A program made the position numbers and the translations under genes. Below the pieces are notes generated by a model. That model did no database searches. It was not told where the DNA came from and saw nothing but the letters and a program-made list of their open reading frames with translations. From Pseudorhizobium tarimense (GTDB taxonomy: Bacteria; Pseudomonadota; Alphaproteobacteria; Rhizobiales; Rhizobiaceae), in assembly GCF_022968135.1 (NCBI RefSeq), contig NZ_JALJRA010000013.1:1-64000 (forward strand): a stretch of DNA of 64,000 nucleotides. The letters are read 5' to 3'. Positions 25,876-34,532 of this stretch are shown here, in pieces (the stretch's first letter is position 1; each line of letters opens with the position of its first letter).

Positions 25876-26856
25876 ATGACTGCCAGCTATCAAAAACCGG
25901 AAGCCATCGCACGCGGCGCGCGGATGCTGCGCACAGCGCTGGGTCCGGCCATATCGCGGTTTCTCGAAGACCCCGGCATCGTCGAGGTGATGTTGAACCC
26001 GGATGGCCGGATCTGGGTGGACCGGCTGTCCGAAGGGCTGGCCGACACCGGCGAGCTGTTGTCCCCCGCAGACGGCGAACGCATCGTGCGCCTGGTCGCC
26101 CATCACGTCGGCGCGGTGGTTCACGCCCGGAGCCCGCGTGTCTCGGCCGAACTGCCCGAGACTGGCGAGCGGTTCGAGGGCCTGCTTCCGCCCGTCGTCG
26201 CCGCACCGGCCTTCGCCATCCGCAAACCCGCCATCGCGGTCTTCACGCTCGGCGACTATGTGCACGCCGGCATCATGGCCGCCGATCAGGCCGCGACCCT
26301 GCGCAAAGCCGTCGCGGCCCGCGCCAACATCCTCGTCGCGGGCGGCACCTCCACCGGCAAGACGACGCTGACCAATGCGCTGCTCGCCGAGGTGGCGAAG
26401 ACGCAGGATCGCGTCGTCATCATCGAGGATACCCGCGAGCTGCAATGCGCCGCGCCGAACCTCGTCACGATGCGGACGAAAGACGGGGTGGCCACGCTCT
26501 CCGATCTCGTCCGCTCCAGCTTGCGCCTGCGCCCCGACCGCATCCCCATCGGCGAGGTGCGCGGCGCTGAAGCGCTCGACCTCCTGAAGGCGTGGGGCAC
26601 CGGCCACCCCGGCGGCATCGGCACGATCCACGCAGGGACCGGCATCGGCGCGCTGCGTCGTCTCGAACAGCTCATTCAGGAAGCTGTCGTCACCGTTCCG
26701 CGCGCCCTGATCGCCGAGACGATCGACCTCGTGGCTGTCCTCTCCGGCCGCGGCTCCGCGCGCCGGCTCACCGAACTCGCCCGCGTCGAAGGGATCGGCC
26801 CGGACGGCGACTATCGCATCACCCAAGCCACCCCCAGCATAGGAGACCCTTCATGA
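25876..26856 (+). CDS. trbB: TrbB, P-type conjugative transfer ATPase
   Basis: A 326-residue VirB11/PulE-family ATPase of the Trb mating-pair-formation system, acting at the inner-membrane cytoplasmic face. Walker [11 protein letters not shown] is at about 157-166, the Asp box ILVAGG and [11 protein letters not shown] follow, Walker B is [10 protein letters not shown] near 221-230, and the His box [15 protein letters not shown] is near 241. Full length for the family. It overlaps trbC by ATGA. It is stranded without the rest of the trb operon, so it probably no longer makes a conjugation machine. Confidence 0.95.
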   Translation: MTASYQKPEAIARGARMLRTALGPAISRFLEDPGIVEVMLNPDGRIWVDRLSEGLADTGELLSPADGERIVRLVAHHVGAVVHARSPRVSAELPETGERFEGLLPPVVAAPAFAIRKPAIAVFTLGDYVHAGIMAADQAATLRKAVAARANILVAGGTSTGKTTLTNALLAEVAKTQDRVVIIEDTRELQCAAPNLVTMRTKDGVATLSDLVRSSLRLRPDRIPIGEVRGAEALDLLKAWGTGHPGGIGTIHAGTGIGALRRLEQLIQEAVVTVPRALIAETIDLVAVLSGRGSARRLTELARVEGIGPDGDYRITQATPSIGDPS

Positions 26857-27296
26857 TCCGCGCCGCCCTGCGCGTGCGTCGCACGATCGCGACCGCCGCC
26901 GTCTTCGCTTACGTCAGTCTCGTCCTCGCCCCGGCCGCCCATGCCTCCGGCTCCTCGATGCCGTGGGAAGCACCGCTCCAGAAAATCCTCCAGTCGATCG
27001 AAGGCCCGGTCGCCAAGATCATCGCCGTCATCATCATCATCGCGACCGGCCTTGCGCTCGCCTTCGGCGACACGTCGGGCGGTTTCCGCAAGCTGATCCA
27101 GATCGTCTTCGGCCTTTCGATCGCGTTTGCGGCCAGCTCGTTCTTTCTCAGCTTCTTTAGCTTTGGCGCATCAGTCAGCATTGGACCCTCCGAGATCGCT
27201 CAGAAAACGCGAGAGAGCCCTCAAATATACCGTCAGGCCAAAATTGGCCTTCCTGAATGGCGAAATTCCCTTTTGTATCAAGGTCATGACGCCTAA
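26853..27296 (+). pseudogene. trbC: TrbC, conjugative pilin/prepilin, altered C-terminus
   Basis: The first ~105 residues are a normal TrbC: signal region APAAHASGSSMPWE, then two membrane helices (VAKIIAVIIIIATGLALAFGD and LIQIVFGLSIAFAASSFFLSFF, quoted in parts). Normal TrbC ends a few residues after FSFG; here the frame continues for ~40 residues of unrelated sequence from about 27168. The junction marks the inner edge of the conjugation remnant. The start overlaps trbB by ATGA. Confidence 0.8.
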
Positions 27297-27384
27297 AAAA
27301 TACCGTCACAAGCTCTCTAAGCCGTGACGGTATATGTATTCTACCAATGCGACAAGAGTCGCCATACCGTCAGCCATACCGTCT
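27228..27384. repeat. Cluster of taccgtc(a) repeats beside guaA
   Basis: TACCGTCA-type 8-mers occur at 27228, 27301, 27365 and 27377 (the last as TACCGTCT), and inverted as GTGACGGTA at 27324-27332, so 27301-27332 forms an inverted repeat. Such arrays next to an att core resemble integrase arm-type binding sites; this is inference. Confidence 0.45.
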
Positions 27385-27499
27385 ATCACGAGGCTTGCCC
27401 CGCGATAGACAGCGATAGAAGACGTAGGATTTATTGAACTGTTTCAGTGTCTTATGGAGGGCTATGGCGTGAAATTGGCGGCGTTTGGATAGGTCAAAA

Positions 27500-27517
27500 T
27501 CATTCCCACTCGATCGT
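27500..27517 (-). repeat. guaA 3'-end attachment site (proximal)
   Basis: The last codons of guaA, TCATTCCCACTCGATCGT on the plus strand, matching 10303-10320 at 16 of 18 bases. The gene end is reconstituted, as expected for integrases that use guaA. Confidence 0.65.
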
Positions 27518-29077
27518 ACCGGGTGGCTTGCTGGTCACGTCATAGACCACCCGGTTGATGCCGCGCACCTCGTTTATAATACGGGTGGCGGTGCGGCCGA
27601 GGAAGTTCATGTCGTAGGGGTAGAAGTCCGCTGTCATGCCGTCGACCGAGGTGACGGCGCGCAGGGCACAGACGAAGTCATAGGTGCGGTAGTCGCCCAT
27701 GACACCAACCGTCTGGACCGGAAGCAGCACGGCAAAAGCCTGCCAGATCGTGTCGTAGAGGCCGGCCTTGCGTATCTCCTCGAGATAGATGGCATCGGCC
27801 TTGCGCAGGATGTCGAGCTTCTCGCGGGTAACGGCGCCTGGGCAGCGAATGGCGAGACCCGGGCCAGGGAAGGGGTGGCGTCCGATGAAGCTTTCCGGCA
27901 GGCCGAGCTCGCGGCCGAGCGCACGCACCTCGTCCTTGAAGAGCTCCCGCAGCGGTTCGACGAGCTGCATGTTCATGCGCTCGGGCAGGCCGCCGACATT
28001 GTGATGGCTCTTGATGGTGACCGAAGGACCGCCGGAGAAGGAGACGCTTTCAATGACGTCCGGATAGAGCGTTCCCTGCGCGAGGAATTTCGGCGCGCCC
28101 TTGCCGTCTTCGGCAATCTTGGTGGCTTCCGCATCGAAGACCTCGATGAACAGGCGGCCGATCGTCTTGCGCTTGATCTCGGGGTCGGTGACGCCGGCAA
28201 GTTCGGTGAGGAACAGGTCCGATGCGTCCACGTGAACGAGCGGGATGTTGTAGTTGTCGCGGAACATCCCGACGACCTGCTCGCTCTCGCCCTGGCGCAT
28301 CAGGCCGTGGTCGACATAGATGCAGGTCAGCTGGTCGCCGATCGCCTCGTGGATCAGCACGGCCGCGACGGAGGAGTCGACGCCGCCCGACAGGCCGCAG
28401 ATGACGCGCTCGGAGCCGACCTGCTCCTTGATCTTGCGGATCATCTCGGCGCGATAGGCGGCCATCGTCCAGTCGGATCTCAGTCCGACGATCTTGCGCA
28501 CGAAGTTGGATAGGAGCTTTGCGCCATCCGGCGTATGCACCACTTCCGGGTGGAACATGGTGGTGTAGTAGTGGCGCCTCTCGTCCGCGGCGATGGCGAA
28601 GGGCGCGTTCTCCGACGTCGCGATGACTTCAAAGCCCTCGGGCAGCTTTGTGACCCGGTCGCCGTGGCTCATCCACACGGGATAGCGCCCGCCGACTTCC
28701 CAGAAGCCGTCGAACAGCGGGCTTGCCGCCTTCACTTCCAGGTCCGCACGGCCGAATTCCGCCGCATGGCCGCCCTCGACGACGCCGCCGAGTTGGGTGC
28801 AGAGCGTCTGCTGCCCATAGCAGATGCCGAGGATCGGCACGCCCGAGTCGAACACCGCTTGCGGCGCCCGCGGGCTGCCTTCAGCCGTGACGGAGGCCGG
28901 CCCCCCGGAAAAGATCACGCCCTTCGGCTGCATCTTCTCGAAGGCGCCGGCGGCGTTCTGAAACGGGTGGATCTCGCAGTAGACACCGGCTTCGCGGATG
29001 CGGCGCGCGATCAGTTGCGTTACCTGGCTGCCGAAATCGATGATGAGGATGCTGTCGGGATGGGCTATCTGGGTCAT
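27500..29077 (-). CDS. guaA: GMP synthase (glutamine-hydrolysing)
   Basis: A 525-residue enzyme converting XMP to GMP with ATP and glutamine. The N-terminal class I amidotransferase domain has the catalytic Cys in [12 protein letters not shown] (about residue 90) and the His-Glu of MFHPEVVHT; the PP-loop [12 protein letters not shown] (about 232) is in the ATP-pyrophosphatase domain; the C-terminal dimerisation domain ends PPGTIEWE. Length fits the family. Its 3' end is the integration target of the island at lower coordinates. Confidence 0.98.
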   Translation of the reverse strand: MTQIAHPDSILIIDFGSQVTQLIARRIREAGVYCEIHPFQNAAGAFEKMQPKGVIFSGGPASVTAEGSPRAPQAVFDSGVPILGICYGQQTLCTQLGGVVEGGHAAEFGRADLEVKAASPLFDGFWEVGGRYPVWMSHGDRVTKLPEGFEVIATSENAPFAIAADERRHYYTTMFHPEVVHTPDGAKLLSNFVRKIVGLRSDWTMAAYRAEMIRKIKEQVGSERVICGLSGGVDSSVAAVLIHEAIGDQLTCIYVDHGLMRQGESEQVVGMFRDNYNIPLVHVDASDLFLTELAGVTDPEIKRKTIGRLFIEVFDAEATKIAEDGKGAPKFLAQGTLYPDVIESVSFSGGPSVTIKSHHNVGGLPERMNMQLVEPLRELFKDEVRALGRELGLPESFIGRHPFPGPGLAIRCPGAVTREKLDILRKADAIYLEEIRKAGLYDTIWQAFAVLLPVQTVGVMGDYRTYDFVCALRAVTSVDGMTADFYPYDMNFLGRTATRIINEVRGINRVVYDVTSKPPGTIEWE

Positions 29078-29117
29078 GTCGAGCCTTTAGTGAAAACGCG
29101 CGCTTTGTGCAACTGTG

Positions 29118-29756
29118 TCAAACAGCCAATTCGCCGGTTTCCAGCGCAGCGAAAAGACGGTCGACGCTACGCGCCAGCTTCTCGTCGATGACGTGCAGGT
29201 ATGCGGTCCAGCTGCCGACATGCTTGAGCTCTTCCTTGCCGTCGGAGATGCCGCGCAGTCCGATCAGCGGCAGGCGGAACAACTGGCAGCTGCGCAGAAA
29301 GGCGAAGGTTTCCATGTCCACCATGTCTGCCTCGACCAGATCGTAAGCGGCGCCGGAGACGATGTTGGCGCCTGTCGAAAGCGAGGCTGCTGGAACGTCC
29401 GGGATGCAGTGGGGCAGGTCGATGACTGCCGGGTAGTCCAGGAAAGGCGTGCGGCCCTTTTCAAAGCCGAGCGGCGAGGCGTCCATGTCCCGGTAGGCGA
29501 CCGACGACACCTGATAGACCTCCGTCTGCTCGAGGCTGCGCGAGCCGGCCGATCCGAGAGAGACGATAAGATCCGGCAGCGAAGCTTCCGCTTCCAGTCT
29601 CGTCAGCGCATGCGTGAGAACGACGGCTGCTTCGACTGGCCCGACACCGGTCATCAGCGGAACGATCCGCCGGCGCAGGTGCTCACCATACTCGGCATCG
29701 ACAGCCATGACGAAGAGGATCGATCTGCCACCTGCCTGCTTCACTTCGAATTTCAT
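29118..29756 (-). CDS. MTA/SAH nucleosidase-like nucleoside phosphorylase-fold protein
   Basis: A 212-residue protein of the PNP/UDP phosphorylase-1 family as found in rhizobia. MTGVGPVEAAVV near residue 36 and SLGSAGSRS near 66 bind the ribose/base, and DMVDMETFAF carries the Met-Glu pair that contacts the nucleoside. GISDG near residue 170 holds the catalytic Asp position. It would cleave methylthioadenosine or adenosylhomocysteine. It overlaps the thioesterase gene by ATGA (29753-29756). Confidence 0.85.
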   Translation of the reverse strand: MKFEVKQAGGRSILFVMAVDAEYGEHLRRRIVPLMTGVGPVEAAVVLTHALTRLEAEASLPDLIVSLGSAGSRSLEQTEVYQVSSVAYRDMDASPLGFEKGRTPFLDYPAVIDLPHCIPDVPAASLSTGANIVSGAAYDLVEADMVDMETFAFLRSCQLFRLPLIGLRGISDGKEELKHVGSWTAYLHVIDEKLARSVDRLFAALETGELAV

Positions 29757-30196
29757 CCGACGATGTCCTCCCGACCCCGGATGACCATCATGGTGGAGGT
29801 CATGGAGGCGATCAGCTTGGCGGGACCATCCGAGATGGCATAGGCACGCCCATCGGCGACGATGATGGTGGAGCCGGGCTTGGTGATCTCGCCGCGGAAA
29901 AGGAAGCGCTCGCCGCGTCCGGGCGACATTAGGTTGACCTTGAACTCGATGGTCAGAAGTGAAACCTCAGGATCAACCTTGGCATAGGCGGCACAGGTGC
30001 AGGCGGTTTCCAGTGCGGCCGAGATGATCCCGGCATGGAGAAGGCCATGCTGCTGCGTCAGCTTCGGATCGAACGGCAGCTCGATCTGCACCATGGCCGG
30101 CTCGATGCGGGTCAGCTCGGCCCCGATCATCGCCATCGTGCCCTGCCGGCCGAAGCTTTGCCGGATCCGCTCACCAAAGTCGCTGTCGTCAGTCAT
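29753..30196 (-). CDS. PaaI-family hotdog thioesterase
   Basis: A 147-residue single hotdog-fold protein. QQHGLLHAGIISAALETACTCAAY around residues 48-70 is the PaaI/4HBT signature: the HG and the acidic residue in ALET form the active-site region. It probably hydrolyses an acyl-CoA, and is translationally coupled to the nucleosidase gene. The substrate is unknown. Confidence 0.87.
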   Translation of the reverse strand: MTDDSDFGERIRQSFGRQGTMAMIGAELTRIEPAMVQIELPFDPKLTQQHGLLHAGIISAALETACTCAAYAKVDPEVSLLTIEFKVNLMSPGRGERFLFRGEITKPGSTIIVADGRAYAISDGPAKLIASMTSTMMVIRGREDIVG

Positions 30197-30268
30197 TTCG
30201 GCATCCGTTTTCGCGGGGCGAAACTGGCACGCTGCCGGCCGTTCGACAAGCTGCGGAAAATGGCGGAG

Positions 30269-30720
30269 TCAGTTTAGCAAGACAATCGACAGATTGAGCA
30301 GCGTCGCAAAGCCGACCCAGGCCAGATAGGGCAGAAACAGCCATGCACTGACCCGGTCTGGGCTCCAGCTCATCCTGATGAAGAGTATGATCGCCACAAG
30401 CAACGGCGCGATGACGACAAGCCCCAGAACGGGGCTCTCGGCGCCGAAGAAGGCGGGGGACCAGAGGAAGTTGAGAGCCATCTGTCCGAACCAGACCTGC
30501 ATGCGACCCGAGGCGGGAGCGGCAAGCCAGGTTCTTGCCCCGGCGATGGCGATCAGCACGTAGAGCGTCGTCCAGACTGGGCCGAAGAGCCAAGGCGGCG
30601 GCTGGAAGGACGGTTTCTCCAGCGTCTGGTACCACTCTCCCGGCATTTGCTGACGCCGCTGAGGGCCCCGAACCCAACGACGAGGGCGATGAAGAGGATA
30701 TAGGTGAGGGCGCGTTTCAT
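30269..30720 (-). pseudogene. tspO: TspO/MBR family protein, apparent -1 frameshift
   Basis: From ATG 30720 the sequence reads MKRALTYILFIALVVGFGAL, the first membrane helix of a TspO, then leaves frame after SGVS. The rest of the protein (MPGEWYQTLEKPSFQPPPW, FGPVWTTLYVLI, NFLWSP, W of AWVGFATLLN) continues in another frame from about 30651 to the stop. One missing base at about 30648-30652 explains this. TspO binds porphyrins in the outer membrane of alphaproteobacteria. It could be a sequencing error rather than a true mutation. Confidence 0.8.
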
Positions 30721-30760
30721 GCCGATCCATCTAGCGCAGCCGTGCGCGCCTTCCAGACCG

Positions 30761-31846
30761 TTATGCCAGCCGGATGATGTGCTGGTCCCAGGCGACGTGG
30801 CTCACGGTGTCGTTGAAGCGCCCGCGATAGGAGGAGACGGCCACCCCTTCCGCGGCCGGTGCCACCCCGGCGGCATCCGCGACCCGCTCCTCGCGCAAAA
30901 CGGCTCCCGTCTTGGCATCAAGCGTCACGGCTGAGCCACCCTTGGGAGAGGTCAGGCCAATGATGCCTTCGCGGCGATTGACGGCGATCGCCCCGACATA
31001 ATTGGCCAGTCCTTCCGTCACCCGCTCCGGCAAGGTCACGAGCGCGATGTCCTCGCCGCGCCTCAAGTGGCCGACCAGCGGCGGGGAGGCATTCCGCGCT
31101 CCTTCCCACTGGCCCGCAAACCACATCTGTTCATCGTCGCCGACGGCCAGGTGCCGGGTGGAAAGCTGCCGCAATGAGGACGGCAGAGTATGCTTCTGGA
31201 TCAGGCGCCCATCTCTGGCATCGAGAAGCACAAGCGACGGCTCCATGCGGTCGATGTTGAGCTTGGTGCGGCCGAAGTCCGGATGCGTCTCGATGCCGCC
31301 ATTGGCGACGACGAGCATGGCGCCGTCTTCCGAGACGGTCATGTCGTGCGTGCCGATCCCCTGGGCATCGAACTCGCCGATCCGGGCGAAACCGTCCTTC
31401 GCATCATAGCGGCCGATCATACCGCGATTGCCGTCGAAGTCATTCTCGCTTGCGTAGAGGAAGCGACCGTCTGGCGAGAAGGCGCCATGGCCGTAGAAGT
31501 GCCTCCCTTCGGGCGCCGCGATCATCGCCGGCTCGGTGGCGCGGTCGGCGCGGAAAGCTACCGCAAACGTGCCGGGGCGACGCGCGAAGGCAATGACATG
31601 ACCGGAGGAGGGGCAGAAGGCCATTCCATGGGCACGGGCGGGCAGGGCGACCCGGTCGACGATCTCGCCGCGCTCGGAGACGGTTGCGATGCCGAACGAG
31701 CCATCCGCGGCGCGGAAGCCGGACGCATAGACGGCATCGGTCAGCTCGAGAGCCCGCAGCGATTGCGGCGAGAGTGCCGCGGCAAAGGTGATGCCGGCGG
31801 CCTTCATGAAGCTGCGGCGGTCGATCAATCCGCTCCGCCAGGTCAT
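30761..31846 (-). CDS. DUF1513 protein, Tat-exported
   Basis: A 361-residue periplasmic protein. IDRRSFMKAAG followed by a hydrophobic stretch is a twin-arginine signal. The mature part is a repetitive beta-propeller-like domain (YASENDFDGNRGMIGRYD, GTHDMTVSEDGAMLVVANGG). DUF1513 genes occur as the last gene of imelysin/di-heme iron operons, exactly as here; its start is two bases from the imelysin stop. The molecular role is not known, but an iron-uptake function is likely from context. Confidence 0.85.
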   Translation of the reverse strand: MTWRSGLIDRRSFMKAAGITFAAALSPQSLRALELTDAVYASGFRAADGSFGIATVSERGEIVDRVALPARAHGMAFCPSSGHVIAFARRPGTFAVAFRADRATEPAMIAAPEGRHFYGHGAFSPDGRFLYASENDFDGNRGMIGRYDAKDGFARIGEFDAQGIGTHDMTVSEDGAMLVVANGGIETHPDFGRTKLNIDRMEPSLVLLDARDGRLIQKHTLPSSLRQLSTRHLAVGDDEQMWFAGQWEGARNASPPLVGHLRRGEDIALVTLPERVTEGLANYVGAIAVNRREGIIGLTSPKGGSAVTLDAKTGAVLREERVADAAGVAPAAEGVAVSSYRGRFNDTVSHVAWDQHIIRLA

Positions 31847-31848
31847 GG

Positions 31849-32955
31849 TCAGTCCCCGTCGGAAAAGGAGAAGCCGGAGGTCAGGCCAATCGCGCCGCCG
31901 TAGTGGTCGTTCAGCCGGGTGATCAGGTCGCGCCCGTTGAGGAGCAGGAAGTCGAGCTTCTGGCGCTGCGCCTCATCGGCAACCGCCGCCTCGATGTAGC
32001 TGTTCATCTCTGCGCTGACGCGCAGCATAGACTTCAGCACGAAGTCGGCGGACGCCACGATGGACGTCTGGTCCTCCGGCAGAAGCGTGGCCATGTCGGA
32101 CACGTGAAGAAGATCCCGCAGGCCTTGGAGATTGCCCTCTACCATTGTCCACGTGTTGCCGGAGCGCCAAAAGATTGCCTGCTTTGGAAACGCGACGCTG
32201 TCCTCGCCCTTGTAGAAGGTCTCGATCCGCTGGTCGCGCACCATCTCTGCACCATGCACGAGGATGCCGAGCAGCGCCGTCAATGCTTCCTGTTGGGTTC
32301 GAAACAGCGGATTGTGCGGCCCGGGCTCCTTCCAGTCCTGCTGGATTCCTTCCGGGTCTTCCCACAGCCGCTCCAGTTCCGCAGCGACCTGCTCGACATT
32401 ATGGGCGACGGCGCGACCATAGTGGCAGCGGAAGGTCGCAGGCGCCTTGGCCAGTTCCTCCGAGCCGGTGCCGGCCAGCACGAACTCCAGTGCGCCGAAG
32501 CCCTGTATGGCGACGCTCTTGCCGGACAGGCTGTTCGGTGTAACCACGCTCTCGTCCGGCTTTGCCAGCAGTGCCTGTACCTGCTTCAGACCGGTACTCT
32601 TGCGGTCGGGATAGAAGAGGATCCGTTCGAAGTGGTTCTCTTGGATCGCCGGTCCGGTGCGGACAATCTCGATCTTTGCCCAGGCCTTGGCGGCCGCTGT
32701 GAAAGCTTCACGCGTTTCAGCAAGCGCAGCTTTGGAGGGGTTTTCGCAAAGTGCATCCATTTCTTGCGCTAGGGCGCCGGCGGTGGAGTGGAATTCTCGG
32801 TAGCCAGGCCGGATGAAGTCGTCGACGGCCTTGACGATCGCGCGGTGGATCTCGGCGTCCTCCGGCATTTCTGGCAGCAGGGTCTCTTCCTGCGCGTATA
32901 CTGCAGCGGATGTCAGCATGGCGGCAAGGCCTGCGCCGATCAGGATTTTCAGCAT
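31849..32955 (-). CDS. Imelysin-family iron-regulated periplasmic protein
   Basis: A 368-residue protein with a Sec signal (AGLAAMLTSAAVYAQEE). The M75/imelysin domain follows, with IQGFGALEFVLAGT where the GxHxxE metal site lies in canonical members; here the His is replaced (GALEF), so the site is degenerate. Its start overlaps the di-heme gene stop as TAATG. Third gene of the operon after IrpA-like and di-heme proteins. It probably binds ferric/ferrous iron or haem at the outer side of the inner membrane. Confidence 0.87.
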   Translation of the reverse strand: MLKILIGAGLAAMLTSAAVYAQEETLLPEMPEDAEIHRAIVKAVDDFIRPGYREFHSTAGALAQEMDALCENPSKAALAETREAFTAAAKAWAKIEIVRTGPAIQENHFERILFYPDRKSTGLKQVQALLAKPDESVVTPNSLSGKSVAIQGFGALEFVLAGTGSEELAKAPATFRCHYGRAVAHNVEQVAAELERLWEDPEGIQQDWKEPGPHNPLFRTQQEALTALLGILVHGAEMVRDQRIETFYKGEDSVAFPKQAIFWRSGNTWTMVEGNLQGLRDLLHVSDMATLLPEDQTSIVASADFVLKSMLRVSAEMNSYIEAAVADEAQRQKLDFLLLNGRDLITRLNDHYGGAIGLTSGFSFSDGD

Positions 32956-34493
32956 TACAGCGACTCCAGGAATGCAATGAGGGCGATGCGGTCGTCCCGG
33001 TCGAGCGATGCGAAGGCGTCGCGCGCCGCCTGGGCCTCGCCCTCGTGCCAGAGGATGGCTTCAGTGAGATTGCGGGCGCGGCCGTCGTGCAGGAAGAAGG
33101 TGTGTTCGTTCACGGTTTCGGTGAGGCCAATCCCCCAGAGTGGTTGCGTGCGCCATTCCCGCCCGTCGGCGACACCGACCCGTTGCCCGTCCGCCAGTCC
33201 TTCGCCCATGTCGTGCAGCAGGAAGTCGGAATAGGGCCAGACCAGCTGGAAGGCATGCGCTTTGTTTTCTGCATCCCGACGCGTGACGAATTTCGGCGTG
33301 TGGCAGGAGACACAGCCCGACTGGTAGAACAGCTCCTTGCCCTTCAGCACCTTTGGGTCACCGGGATCGCGGCGGGCAGGTACCGCAAGGTTCTCCGAGT
33401 AGAAGGTTACCAGTTCGAGCACCGGGTCGGGCGCTTCCGTCGCGCCGAGGCGCTCCTGCACGCCTGTCGGGCGGTCGAGACACGCCTGCTGGCTGCTCGT
33501 GCAGTCGCCCTGATTGAAGGGTGCATCCGGATTGGATATCCCCATGTCGCCGACGAAGGCCGATGCCGACTGGTCGCGAATGGTGGCATTTTCGGCCTTG
33601 TAGCCGAAGCGCCCTAGCTTCAGTTCCCGGGTGCGGTGATCCCGCACGAGCGAGGCCTTGCCAGAGATGCCGTCGCCGTCGGCATCATCAGGATCGGCCT
33701 TTGCCAGGATGTCTGCCTCATGGATCGCCTGGATCATGCCCATGCCGATCATCGGGGGCGCAACCCGCGGCGACAGCGTGACGTCCGGCTCTAGTGGGCC
33801 ATACTTCAAGCCTTCGACGGAATAGGTGGGCCTGCGCAGCGACACGACCTCGCCATCTCCGAGCGTGACCGGCACATCTTCATAGGCGATCTTCATCGTG
33901 CCTTCCGACGCAAGGCCCGGAACGGCCAATTCCTGAAGCTGCTTGCCATAGGTCACGTCAGGGAAGTTCAGCGCCTCGTGGCGGGCAAGGATTTGCTGCT
34001 CCTTCGCATCCCGAGCATCGCGTGCAAGGCGCAGGAACATGGAGGTGTCGTCAGCGGTTCCTTCCGGCGGGTGGCCGCGCCCGTCCTTCAGATGGCAGCT
34101 CTGGCAGGCGCGGGCATTGAACAGTGGCCCGAGCCCATCGGAGGCCTGTGTCGAGGAAGGCGACGAGACCCAAAGCTTGCGGAAAAGCGCGTTGCCGAGT
34201 TTGAAGGTCTCTTCTTCGGCGAAGGTGATGTTGGCGGAGAAATGCGAGAAGGCGTCCCCGTTGACGATCGCCTTCGAGGTTGCTGAACCGCCTTGCATCG
34301 TCTCGAAGTTCTCGGCCTTGGAGAAGTTCTGCGTCGGTCGCGTGACACCGACGACCCGCTTCTTGTCCTTCGGCGAAAGGTCTGTGCGTTCGGTTGGGAA
34401 GCTCGGGCTCTCGCCGATCGCCATCAGCGGAGTCAGAAGGAGAGCGCCCGAAAGAACCGGCAGGAAAAAGATGGTGTGTTTGGGCGCTCTCAT
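32955..34493 (-). CDS. Di-heme oxidoreductase family protein
   Basis: A 512-residue periplasmic protein with two haem c attachment motifs, CQSCH (about residue 137) and CVSCH (about residue 390), and a distal Met/His region. The family resembles cytochrome c peroxidases and is annotated as di-heme thiol oxidoreductase (DUF1111). The N-terminus MRAPKHTIFFLPVLSGALLL is a signal anchor. It sits between two imelysin genes, the usual order in alphaproteobacterial iron-import operons, and may oxidise or reduce iron during transport. Confidence 0.9.
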   Translation of the reverse strand: MRAPKHTIFFLPVLSGALLLTPLMAIGESPSFPTERTDLSPKDKKRVVGVTRPTQNFSKAENFETMQGGSATSKAIVNGDAFSHFSANITFAEEETFKLGNALFRKLWVSSPSSTQASDGLGPLFNARACQSCHLKDGRGHPPEGTADDTSMFLRLARDARDAKEQQILARHEALNFPDVTYGKQLQELAVPGLASEGTMKIAYEDVPVTLGDGEVVSLRRPTYSVEGLKYGPLEPDVTLSPRVAPPMIGMGMIQAIHEADILAKADPDDADGDGISGKASLVRDHRTRELKLGRFGYKAENATIRDQSASAFVGDMGISNPDAPFNQGDCTSSQQACLDRPTGVQERLGATEAPDPVLELVTFYSENLAVPARRDPGDPKVLKGKELFYQSGCVSCHTPKFVTRRDAENKAHAFQLVWPYSDFLLHDMGEGLADGQRVGVADGREWRTQPLWGIGLTETVNEHTFFLHDGRARNLTEAILWHEGEAQAARDAFASLDRDDRIALIAFLESL

Positions 34494-34532
34494 GGATGTC
34501 GAGCCGCAGTGGGTCTGCGGCTCCCTCAGGTC

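Larger units (their letters stand above)
10303..27517. mobile_element. Probable guaA-associated genomic island, decayed
   Basis: About 17 kb bounded by an 18-base direct repeat of the guaA 3' end. The contents fit an integrated element: IS256-family transposase fragment, relaxase fragment, trbB-trbC, regulated efflux cargo and several truncated genes. No integrase or excisionase gene is visible, so it is probably immobile or was left by deletion. The part from 10935 to about 15300 has ordinary chromosomal-looking genes and could predate the conjugative element. Confidence 0.5.

Noticed and set aside
25819-26826. Long minus-strand frame over trbB
   Set aside because: Shadow of trbB, whose Walker motifs are intact on the plus strand.
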